NCBI GenBank assembly: GCA_008638375.1 | Contig: CM018043.1 | Span: 55,626,947 to 55,690,946 of the forward strand | Length of the DNA stretch: 64,000 nt | Direction of reading: 5' to 3' | Origin: Nyssa sinensis | Taxonomy: Eukaryota > Streptophyta > Magnoliopsida > Cornales > Nyssaceae | In this document: positions 46,579 to 57,003 of the stretch, in pieces | Numbering within the stretch: position 1 is the stretch's first letter | Layout of the letters: each line of letters opens with the position of its first letter | Made by a program: the position numbers and the translations under genes | Notes under the pieces: model-generated | What the model saw: only the letters and a program-made list of their open reading frames with translations | Told to the model about the DNA's origin: nothing | Databases searched by the model: none

Positions 46579-47545
46579 ATGGATCCCAATTCAGAAAAAT
46601 CGACTGTGTCTAATTTGGCATTTGGAAATATAATGGCAACAGCAGCTCGCGATTATCAAAAGGTATTTTCTCTATAATTTCCTAATCTTTTCTATTTTCT
46701 TTTTCTTTTATATACTTTCCTTTCTTAAGGAAATTTATTGAATCAACCGACGGCCCTTGCCTGCATCCATATCCTATCATCTTGAGTAACTTGTCTATCA
46801 TATAAAAGTATGGTTTCATGTCATCTATTGAATTTTTAAACCTTTGAAAGTTTTACTCTCTCTTTTTTTTCCCTTTAATGAATTGCTGAACATTTTCAAA
46901 TAGTTCTGGATATTGTGAAGGGGTTAGCAAGGGAAATCAAATTTGCAGAGTCTACGCAATGGACTTGAGCCTTGAGTCTCGATGGAGAGCCAAGGATTGT
47001 TGGGCTGTAGTTGGTAATATAGGATCAATGTAGGATGGAGGATGGATGTTAGATGAGCTACTTCTGCAGCGTTGGCTGTTCATCCCATCCTTATTCTAAT
47101 AACTGTATGGAATTAGAATATATGTACATCTTAATGGTTGGCTAATAGATTTTTGAAGATGTTTGATGTGGAGATTTTATTTAGAGCTAGAGCTATTATG
47201 GATTGTCTCATTTAGCTACTCATGAGTTGTAAGAGTAAAAGATTCTTTTTTTAAGTAAATTGGAAAATTGTGTTCTTCATCCAGTTCTGTTTTGAAAGCC
47301 TATACAGGATGAAATAGTCTTCTAGTCAATTAATTAGGGTGGGATTAGGTCTGTCTTGGAGTTTCATAAGTTATGACTATTATGAAGATCACTTTCCTTC
47401 ATCATAAAGTAATTTTCTTGTGCTGCAAACACAGTAATAGTGGAAGTATTTTTTATCTCAATCCATGCTTTATTTTTCTGTACTTAAAACCTAAAGGCAG
47501 TCTTAAGGGAAAGTTGGACAACTTCAAGGGCAACTGATTGGTTGG

Positions 47546-47629
47546 ACCCCAACAAGCTCTAGCTTGGTTGGTGTTTCCTAGACCTCCTCATATGGGAGGT
47601 TGAGGGTTCAAATCCCCCCTTAAGGGGCA

Positions 47630-47667
<38 letters not shown>

Positions 47668-47695
47668 TTTACCTACCAAAATAAAAAATAAAAAT
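47546..47695 (+). mobile_element. tRNA-derived SINE in PLP3 intron 1
   Basis: TAGCTTGGTTGG (A box, 47560) and GGGTTCAAATCC (B box, 47604) with tRNA-like spacing, a (GT)n tract, and an A-rich tail AAAATAAAAAATAAAAA. It is flanked by CTGATTGGTTGG (47534-47545) and CTGATTAGTTGG (47696-47707), a 12-bp target duplication with one mismatch. The homologous intron remnants near 9925 and 51357 lack the insertion. Confidence 0.8.
47631..47668. repeat. (GT)n microsatellite inside the SINE
   Basis: About 18 GT units between SINE body and A-rich tail. Confidence 0.95.
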
Positions 47696-48950
47696 CTGAT
47701 TAGTTGGTGGAAGGTGAAAGTGAGGGCCTGTTTCTCTAAATACTTTTTTTGGGCACTTCTGCACAGTTATAATGGAAACATTTCTTAATAGCTTAAGTTA
47801 TAGATGAAATTCCCAGATGGCTAAGTTTTAGCTGACTATGGATTGAGATGAGACATTCATACAAGTGCGACATTGATATATTATTTTGTTTTCAGTAATC
47901 TTACTACGGGACATTAGATATCCCCTGTTCACCTTCTGTATGGTATAGATATATTACTTTTTTATTTGTTGAGTGTGCGCCCCCCTTTTGATGGAAATGG
48001 AAATGGACTCTGGTTATCTGGGTACAGAAGAAGGTAAAATATGAGATGAAGTTTACTTAAAAATATAATAAGATTCCAGCATCTCAGTAGTGAAGCTGGT
48101 GATGCTATTTTACTATATCTGGGTAAATATTTTGGCTGGGCGTGAATGCTATCTTTCCCTATAAAACTAACATATATGTTTCCCAATCCTTTTAATGTTC
48201 CTTTTCTGTGTGTTTGTGCACCTGAAAGCTTCAATACAATTTATTGAGTAATGGTAAAAGGTCAGTTTGATTGCTTTGAATATTGTAGTTTTAACACAGG
48301 GTATAGGTAGCTAGCAAAATATTCTTTTGCAGATTGTTATGATGTCTAATTTGTACATTTACTGATCTGACAGGAATTATTAGCTCAACAGAAGGCACAG
48401 ACATCTGCATCTATCAATCAGGAGGTCGATCTTGATGAGTTGATTGATGTAAGTTAGACAATGCATCTATATTGCTTCCTGTATGTTCATGTATTTATAT
48501 GTATATGAGTAATGTTTCATGGCCAAGTAATCTCGTCTATCTGATGTGGTATGATTCAACTGGTTAGAGTTTTTTTTTTTTTTTTTTGAGACTTTGTTCC
48601 ATTCTAATCATCAGTAAAATTATGCCACATTAGACAGGCAAGCTCAGATGGGCGAGGTTCCTTGGGCCATTAAAGATTACTTGTATGTATGAGTATATAT
48701 GTCCATATTATTTTACTTGCGCTGGGTGATATCAGGATCCTGAGCTGGAAATATTGCATGCAGATAGGATTGCGGCTCTCAAGGTTAGAAAGCAGAGTCT
48801 TATCAAGAGAACCTATATGCGGTTTGTTACTTAGATTTGGGGTAAGCTTTCTGAATTGGAAAAATTGTGCTTGGATTTGTTTGAATAGAAAGAAGTTGAG
48901 AAGTGACAAGCATTGTATTAATAAAATAATTGTATTATTGTTGTCGTAAA

Positions 48951-50089
48951 TTAGTGATGGACACTGAGCTTAAGAAGGCGATAATTGATGACTTGGATAG
49001 ATTTGTGAAGAGAAGGGATTTTTATAAGAAGGTAGGGAAGGCATAGAAGAGAGGTTACTTGTTGTACTGTCCTCCAAGTACTGGTAAATCGAGCTTAATG
49101 GCCGCTATGGCAAATTACCTTAAATTTGATATCTATGATTTGGAGCTTACGAGTCTGTATTCCGATTCTGAACTGAGGAGGATACTGGTGTCGACATCGA
49201 ACCATTCGATACTTGTGATTGAAGATATCGATTGCAGTGTGGACATGCAAGATCGGCTGCTTGGGAATGAGCTTTCTAACACTAAGGTAGGTTAGTTATT
49301 GCTTTCTTCATTAATTCACTGAACAGTTGTTTTTACAGTATCTGAAGAATTACCAGTAAATTTCAGTTTTGTAGGGGTATACTGTATTTGATTTTCTTGT
49401 GATGGATCACCAATATTAGTTTTCAATTAATTGGTTCCATCATCCTTCAATTTATTGGCTGCGCTCAGGGCAGGTTGTTTATTTTGTTTGGTTGCTATTA
49501 ATCTGCAAATTAATTTGCATCAAGAGTTAATTTCCCCATTTATGTAAGCATGGCCTTGGTTTGAATTGGGGCTTTATTTACAGTGCTATTCATTATTGGA
49601 TTTCTATATGCTAACACAATTGTTTTCAATGTGTTATTCCTGCAGTTGGCGCTATCAGGTCTATTGAATTTCATGGATGGACTCTGGTCAAGCTGTGGAG
49701 ATGAGAAAAGCATTGTTTTTACCACCAACTATAAGGACCAGATTGACCCTGATCTGTTGCGGCGCGGACGTGTGGACATGCACATTCTCATGTCCTATTG
49801 CACCACTCAGGGATTTAAGCTTCTGGCCTCCAATTATCTCGACATCCGCGGTCATCACAAGCTCTTTGGCGAGATAGAAGGCCTAATAGAGACTGTAAAG
49901 CCCACCCCTGACGAAGTTGCAGAGGAACTCATGAGAAGTGAGAATCCTGACGTTGCTCTTGGTGGAGTTGTTAATTTACCCGAGCGCAAGCAAATCGAAG
50001 CCAGTAACATCAAGGAAGGAAAAACAAATGCACCTGAAGTTCAGCAAGCAAAAAGGCTAAAAACTGATGGCGCTAAAAGGGAACTGTAA
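48951..50089 (+). pseudogene. AAA-ATPase copy D, 5'-truncated
   Basis: Starts abruptly within exon 1 at the position matching 7432 of copy B; the N-terminal membrane segment and AAA-associated domain are missing. Exon 1 remnant ends 49286, intron 49287-49645, exon 2 49646-50089. TAG at 49044-49046 replaces Trp in KVGKAWKRG. Walker A reads CPPSTGKS (the first Gly replaced by Cys), while Walker B ILVIEDID is intact. In exon 2 the arginine-finger segment is DLLRRGRVD instead of ALLRPGRMD, DR is DQ, and LLKRKQ is LPERKQ. A small deletion near 50076 shifts the frame, ending it at GAKREL. The changes in motor motifs suggest loss of constraint. The copy stands downstream of truncated PLP3 exon 4. 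Confidence 0.9.
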
Positions 50090-50414
50090 GAAACTGTAGA
50101 AAAAAGACAGTAAGATCTATGAGGTATTGAACCAAAAATTAATGAAAATTAGAGTGTATTTTTATATTGTAACATAAATTATCTACAATTGAAATGAGTG
50201 CCTAAAAATATATACTAGAGTTTATAGAATGTTACTGCTAGTCCCATTGAAGATCTTTCCTTGATCTTGACTTGTTCGTGTTTTTAACTCCTTTTCCCTC
50301 TTGGTCACCAAATTTTGTGCATTATTACTAGAGGCATTTGGTTTGCAATAGTTTAGGCAAAATAATTTTTATGTTAAATTTGTTTCTTGCGTTTGGAGAA
50401 CCAACCCTGATTTT

Positions 50415-50600
50415 GGTGGAGAAGTTTGCTCAGTATCTTCAAGCTACACCACATACCTGGGCTTGGAGGGGTAATACTATATGGGTGGGGACAACTTGTG
50501 GATTTGGGTAGTCTCGAAGTCACAGGTTTGAATTGTGTAAATAGTCTATCTCTTTACGAAATAAGAGTGGGTACATTTAACTTTCTTTGGATCCTATAGT
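50415..50600 (+). repeat. Au-like SINE, second copy by segmental duplication
   Basis: Same sequence and position as 8960-9180 (GAAGTCACAGGTTTGAAT at 50516). Confidence 0.45.
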
Positions 50601-50664
50601 ATCAAAGTTTAGTGTACTTAGACCAGCTCTTTAGTCCATCTTTTGATAGTTGTTTGACTCGAGA

Positions 50665-51005
50665 ACTCCGGGAGAGGGAAGTGTTTACTTAGTTGTTAAG
50701 TTATGAACTTTCTGATTATGATAATTACTCAAATCAGACGCCAATTAGTTATATTGCATCAGCCAAAAAAGTTTGATGAATAAAAATTCTAGAGCACTAC
50801 TTTGGTCCACCGCGAGAGTAGAATCTGATTGATTTGTGGAAACTCCGGGAGAGGAAAGTGTTTACTTAATTGTTAAGTTACGAACTTTCTGATTATGATA
50901 ATTACTCAAATGGGACGCCAATTAGTTATATTGCATCAGCCAAAAAAGTTTGATGAATAAAAATTCTAGAGCACTACTTTGGTCCACTGCGAGAGTAGAA
51001 TCTGA
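50665..51005 (+). repeat. 177-bp tandem repeat, two units (second segmental copy)
   Basis: GGGAGAGG(G/A)AAGTGTTTACTT at 50670 and 50847, 177 bp apart as in the first copy. Confidence 0.8.
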
Positions 51006-51976
51006 TTGATTCGTAGAGTACACGTGTCCGTGTCTGACCTAGCATTCTTTAAAATTGGATGTAGTTCTGGTTTTGAAGAATGGAAATAGAGTCTCCTAGT
51101 CAATTAATTATGGTGGGATTAGGTTATAGTTCTGATTGTAATGAATTAGAATGTTGGTCTGGTATGAGTTAAATGAGATGTGTCCATCCATTCTCTGTCT
51201 TGGAGATTTCACAACCGAATCAACTGATGCCGATTATGAAAACCGCTTTCCTTCATCATAATGTAATTTTCTTTATATCATGATTCATGTTTTACTTTTC
51301 TGTACTTGAAACCTAAAGGTAGTCTTAAGGGAAAGTTGGATGACTTCAAGACTAACTGATTGATTGGTGGGAAGGTGAAAGTGAGGCGCTGTTTCTCTTA
51401 TTCTTTTATTGACACTTCTGCACACGTATAATGGAAACATTTCTTAACAGCTTAAGTTATAGTTGAAATTCCCAGATGGCTAACTTTTGGGTGACTACAT
51501 TCAGGCAAGTGCGACATCGAGACATTATTTTGTTTATTGTAATCTTGCTAAGGGATATCAGATATCCCTTGTTCACATTCTGTATGGTATAGATATATGT
51601 ACTATTTTATTTTTGGAGTGTGCTGTCCCCTTTTGATAGAAATGGACTCAGGTTATCTGGGCACAAAAGAAGGTAAAACTTGAGATGAAATTTACTTAAA
51701 ATAGACATAAGACTTCAGCAATCTCAGTAGTGAAGCTGGTGGTGCTATTTTAGTATTGCTGGGTAAATATTTTGGGTGGGTATGAATGCTATCTTTCCCT
51801 CTAAAACTAACATATGTGTTTATGCCCTTGAAAGCTTCAATACAATTCATTGAGTAATGGTAAGCGGTGAGTTTGATTGCTAAGAATATTGTAAATTTAA
51901 TAGGGTCCAGGTAGCTAGCAAAATATTCCTATACAGATTGTTTTGATGTCTAATTTTTACATTTACTGATCTGACA

Positions 51977-52413
51977 TTAATTGTTTGCTCAACAGAAGGC
52001 ACAGGCATCTACCTCTGTCAATCGGAGGTTGATCTTGATGAGTTGATGTAGGAAAGTTGGACAATGCATCTATATGTATATATGTCCATACTGGTTTACT
52101 TGCACTGGGTGATATCAGGATCCGGAGCCGGAAAACTGGATCCAGATATGATCGCAACTCTAAAGGTTAGAAATTCCAGTCTTATCGAAAGAATTTATAT
52201 GCAGTTTGTTAATTTGATTTGGGGTAAGCTTTCTGAATTGGAAAAGTTGTGCTTGGATTTGTTTGAATAGAAAGAAGCTGAGAAGCGACGAGCATTAAAG
52301 AATCAAGAGCATGGAAAGTACAAGGAGATAACTGACGACGACTTCTTGAGTGAAGTCACTGGGGGTTAATAAATGATCTGTCAGTTCTACCATCAGGCGT
52401 TCTATCATTGCAA
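51977..52413 (+). pseudogene. PLP3: PLP3-like fragment: exons 2-4 (second segmental copy)
   Basis: Exon 2 about 51977-52049, exon 3 52119-52165, exon 4 52271-about 52413. It shares with 10567-11002 the lost acceptor before exon 2 and the 47-nt exon 3, so those lesions predate the segmental duplication. It has its own changes: the exon 2 donor GATGTAAGT became GATGTAGGAAAGT, and exon 4 reads GGGGTTAATAAATGATC. The exon 4 frame still reads KEAEKRRALKNQEHGKYKE and DDDFLSEVTGG. Confidence 0.75.
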
Positions 52414-52431
52414 GTAAAACTCACTTTGAAA

Positions 52432-52432
<1 letters not shown>

Positions 52433-52477
<45 letters not shown>

Positions 52478-52493
52478 ACACACACACACACAG
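52433..52493. repeat. (CT)n(CA)n microsatellite
   Basis: Longer version of 11027-11061, at the homologous site. Confidence 0.95.
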
Positions 52494-53370
52494 ATTGGGG
52501 ATCGTGTTCACTACCTGGACCCTTTTATATTCGCTAATTCTAGATTTCATTTAGTATGGCATGCAACAGATTTACATAGCAGCTCCCCAGTAGAACGTTA
52601 GGTCCCTAACTAGGTGTCCAGATATCTCAGCATTTATATGTTGGTGTTTTTTCTAATGCTGTATCTGTTTAACTAAGTAATATTAAGATGCAGGATTTTG
52701 AACACGTGTTGTGTGACCTATGCCTTTATCATTGTTTACAGAGAATGAAAAAATACATATACTGAAAGCTGCTTGCTATATATATATATATATATATGTT
52801 GTTTGATTTTTTTTGATTAAAGTAAATATGCATATTCCAAAAAAAAGGACCCCGGGGGGGTCTATTCAAAAAAATAAAGATAACATGATAGAGCTTGAAA
52901 TTCACTATTAAATGCTAACTATTCTAATATCAGACAAATAAGTATTATCAGTGGCAGATCTCAACAATTAAAATTTAAGGTGTTTCCTGGAAAATTACAA
53001 AAAAAAAAAAATTTGGGGGAGACTTATAATTTCTGAATTTTTTTTATAGAGAAAATGGAGGTTAAAACTCAATTTTATTCTTTTTTTTTTTTTTGGGGGG
53101 GGGGGGAGGGGGTGGTTTAAATAAGAGGTATCATTGAAAGCCACCAATTGGAATTATATATATCTTGGTTGTGGTTTTCTCGCCATAGGCAACAAGAATC
53201 AGTTCTGAATAATACAACTTATGTGTGTAATGCCAGTATGATATCTTAGACACATACGTTATCATGTCATACACATCTAATCATTAGTTTCATTCTTGGT
53301 ATAAAAAGGACTAAGAAGAAATGGAGGCCAACATTCCAATGAATCTTTTTGGGCTTGTTGAGTCCTTTTT

Positions 53371-56232
53371 TTTTTTTTATAACCTTGTGTTGATAGTAGA
53401 TAAATCTGATGACAATCAAATGGAAATGTTGAGATAGAGTTTGTACAGGAAGTATAAATTACACATTAAATAGTCAAGGAGTTTCAAAGAGATATGCAGG
53501 GTGAAAGTAGAGACAATTTAGAGAGAGAGAGAATAGGGCAGAGGATTTTGGTGTGCAATGCCCATGAGAGTATCAATCCTCTCTCAAATGGTGAGGGATT
53601 AGAATTTATAAGAGTCAGTACAAGTGATTTAGCTCTAGGCATATGATAGACAATTAGGGTTGAGCAACAATCACGACAGTGACACCACGTGTCCAAGAGG
53701 ACAAAATAGAAGAATATTTTCTCTCATTCTAGAAGGTTCCTAGGTGTTCTGCACATGAGTCGTGTGATGGACACCTTGAGAGTTTTCAAAACTTTAACCA
53801 CCAAGCCACATAACCTTTAGAATTCCGTGGAAAACTATGGTGCAGCATGAGAGTCACACATAATTCACATACCGAGCTTCAGGAGCTCCCTAAGGTATGC
53901 TCCCAGCCTTAGGCAATTATTAGATGATTGGGTATGAAATAGTATGGAATGACCAAGAGTGGCACAGCCCCGCTAGTAGAGCGAGTCCAAATGTGGAGCA
54001 AGTCTAAGAGTGAAATGACTCTAGGAGTAGCGTGAATCCAAGTATAGAGCTGACTCCTAGTGTATAGTGTAAAGCAGTTCCAAGTAGGCCCAGAATAAAC
54101 CAATTATTTACACCTTGCTGAGTGCATTTTAAGATGCCTTGTTTGCATTATCAAGTTGTCTCTTACATGTTCATTAGGTATTAATATGGTTTGTCATTTA
54201 TCATGAACTCTTGATTTCATGGAAAATGATGCGCTCTCTCTTGTTCTTCTACTCATATTAAAATGAAAATTGCTTATTGTTATATCATTAGTGAATAATT
54301 TTTTGCTGTATTTTTACAGCATATGATTTGCACATTTTATTCAAGGACATGCATATTGAACATAAACCTAGGGTGGGCATGTACATATGTCTAGGCTTAA
54401 AATACGGCTTTGAGAACTATGATATTTATCTCAAGTTTTCTTAAATCGTTGTCTCTTAATTGTCCTGTGGCAGCAGTTCTTTCAAATCAACCTATTTGGT
54501 TGAGAATAGAATTCATAATCTCTCACGAGTTAAATCCATATAGTACTTGAAAATTATAATTGAGCAATTGCGGTTGAAGTTGAAATTTTATGTAACACGA
54601 TAAATTGCGGTCATATAGTACACGATAAATTTTATGAAAAGAAAAAAGTTTTCTTAACAGAATGTAAATTTCGCAAAAATGTATTAAGAAGTGGAGTAGA
54701 ACAATATGACCCCCTCTTTTTTTCTTTTATCTAAATAAAAAAATAATTAGGACTCAAGTAAATTACACTAATTTTCTTTAAAGTTTTTAATAGTTATATG
54801 AATTAGTTTCATAACTTACCGTTAACTCTTTTATTATTAATAGACTTGTGACATTGAAATTTTATTTATATCAGGTTCTTTCATATTTTCATTAACTAAT
54901 AAGTCTTTCTTACATGTAATTAATTGTGAATACAAAAATAGATCTTATATGTAACTTTTTAATAATATTTTAATTTTTTATAAAAAATATATATATAACG
55001 CTCAACTTAAAATATAAAAAAATTCTTAATATCTTTTTCAAGTAAATTGATGTGTTACATGATGTAATAATTATTTTTACTTATAATTCATTAGACTGTA
55101 ATTATATTAAATTAATAAGTATAATTATCAAGACATGTAATAAATGAGACATATAAGTATATATATATATATATAATTATTTTATCTTTTTAATAATTAA
55201 TATTATAAAAAAATTAAAAAAATTAATTATAAGATAATAGAATTATTATTTATTCATCGTTAAGTTAAGTATCAAGTTGATTCCTTAAAAACTTATTAAT
55301 TATTAGAGATTTATAATTTATTGAATACTGATGGTTGTCTTTACACTGCACACAGTATTAACACCACTAACATTTTGTCATATCAGTAATTAATAAAAAA
55401 ACAGAACACGGCCATGTCATTTTAATGAACACATTTGGCAAAATATTTATAAAAAGGAAGAATAAGAAGAAGTAGAATTGTTTCAGTTCATAATTCCCTT
55501 TTCTTCGTCTCAAATTAATGGATTATGTGTATTGATTTGATTGAGGTATTAAATTTTTTATTCTTAGTTTTATTAATTATTTAGGTTTTGATCAAGATGT
55601 ATTCCTTATTTTGATCAATTATTAAGTCATTGTTCTTGATTGTAGGTGGTAAAATAGGCAGGGAAGTTTATGAGTTTGATTGTTAGGAAGGCATTAAGGG
55701 TTTGATTACTGATAGGTAGGGGTTATAAATTTTATCCAAATTCATGAAATCATTCAAATTTATCTTATAGTTAATGAGTTTTGAATGATTCATTTAAAAT
55801 ATGGACTAAATATGAATTGAGTGAAAAAATCAATCTTTTATATAAAAAACAATTGGGTGAAAATAAGTTTTAAATAGGTAATGAATGGCTATGTAATAAT
55901 TAGCACTCTACACTATCTCTACCAATCTCATCTCAAAATAATTGGAGACCTAAACAATTACTCCAAATAATTTTTTTAATAAAAATTTAAAAACAAAACT
56001 CTAATAAATATATAATATATATATAAATTTTTTTAATACTTTGTTTCATATATACAAATATATATATTTTTGTAATATAAGATTATAATAGTGTTTAAAT
56101 AAGAAAGATGTATATATTTAATAAAATTCTTATATAATTTAATACTTGAATAATTCAGTTACGATTTTAATTATATGACTATATATATATATATTATATA
56201 AGATTATATGAATTTATACATACAAGGGGTTA
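53371..56232. other. non-coding spacer, increasingly AT-rich
   Basis: 53371-54110 has more balanced composition and short internal similarities (GAGCGAGTCCAA, GAGCAAGTCTAA, GAGCTGACTCC near 53980-54055), perhaps part of an unclassified transposon. 54480-56230 is very AT-rich with TA microsatellites. No gene recognised. Confidence 0.4.
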
Positions 56233-56455
56233 CAAAGTGAGAGAAGAATGTGAGATACAGTATTTTAATATCCAATAATGATGTAAAATGGATCTCACCC
56301 AATCAATTCTCGAAAAATCTCTCTCTTAAACTGAGATGACGCATCACTCGGTTTCTTCACTGTTTTTGCTATGTAAGTGGAGAGTCTTCCCTAGGTAGGG
56401 GGGGGGGAACTCCACCCAGCATTTCTGAGAAACTGCTTCTATTCTTCCACTCCGT
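56233..56455 (+). repeat. 5' flank of a further AAA copy, without its gene
   Basis: Matches 28304-28610 (AGTGAGAGAAGAATGTGAGAT, TAATATCCAATAATGATG, TTCTGAGAAACTGCTTCTAT) up to TTCTTCCACTC at 56452, just before where copy C has its TATA box. There it is cut by a minus-strand copia LTR. The gene body, if it exists, would be beyond the right edge of the window. Confidence 0.75.
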
Positions 56456-56944
56456 TGGAATAAAAAAAACACAAAAAAATACCAACGTATGGCTAAGACA
56501 AAATTTTTATTGAATAGCTATCTTCTGTCACAATAAAAAAAGAACAGAATAATAAAAGGGAATAGATGGCCAAAGAGAAAAGGACAAAAAAAAAAAAAAA
56601 AAACTATTATTCACTTCAACAGTAGCTACGTGAATAATAGCATTAATCAAAAGCAGAAAGCAAAACCATTGTGCGGCTGGATGGCTTGCGGCTTACACCC
56701 CATACGGCTTCTTCCTTTTATTATTCAGCCACACATACAACACCCACACGTATCCTTATAAATTTATAATATGTCTAATCCTAAGACCATTAGGATTTCT
56801 AATCCTAATACAATTAATAATACCACTCTCACAAAGATAAAGATTCTTATTCCTATTAGGATAAAATAAATCAAATCTTACCACTATCAGGACTCAATTT
56901 TAAAATTCTTACTAAAATTGTGTTAATTTAATTTAATTGGCTCA
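56456..56944 (-). repeat. 3' LTR of the minus-strand copia element
   Basis: Minus strand starts TGAGCCAATTAAATT right after the purine-rich AAGAGAAGGAATA and ends TTTTATTCCA, giving TG...CA ends and 489 bp. No partner LTR in the window confirms it. Confidence 0.65.
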
Positions 56945-57003
56945 TATTCCTTCTCTTAAACCAAGGTTTTCAAGTTTCACCATGCCAAGTAACCTCTTCA
57001 ACT

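Larger units (their letters stand above)
46579..48906 (+). pseudogene. PLP3: PLP3-like (phosducin-like 3) 5' part: exons 1-4, truncated
   Basis: Exons 46579-46662, 48374-48448, 48736-48783 and 48889-48906, all phase 0 with GT/AG borders. The reading starts MDPNSEKSTVSNLAFGNIMA, then ELLAQQKAQ, QEVDLDELID, DPELEILHADRIAALK and KEVEK-stop: the N-terminal part of plant phosducin-like protein 3 (a cofactor for CCT-mediated tubulin folding). The TGA at 48904-48906 stands where the other two copies have CGA (Arg). A few bases on (about 48915) PLP3 sequence breaks off and AAA copy D follows, so the thioredoxin-fold domain is missing. The 74-codon frame is otherwise clean, unlike the other copies, so transcription into a short peptide is possible. 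Intron 1 carries a SINE. Confidence 0.8.
48951..53370 (+). repeat. segmental duplication, copy 2
   Basis: Colinear partner of 7432-11860; begins within AAA exon 1 and ends in the poly-T run after TTTTTGGGCTTGTTGAGT. Differences are mainly substitutions and microsatellite length. Confidence 0.85.

Noticed and set aside
47546..47695. tRNA gene
   Set aside because: Box motifs fit, but the A-rich tail and target duplication identify a SINE.
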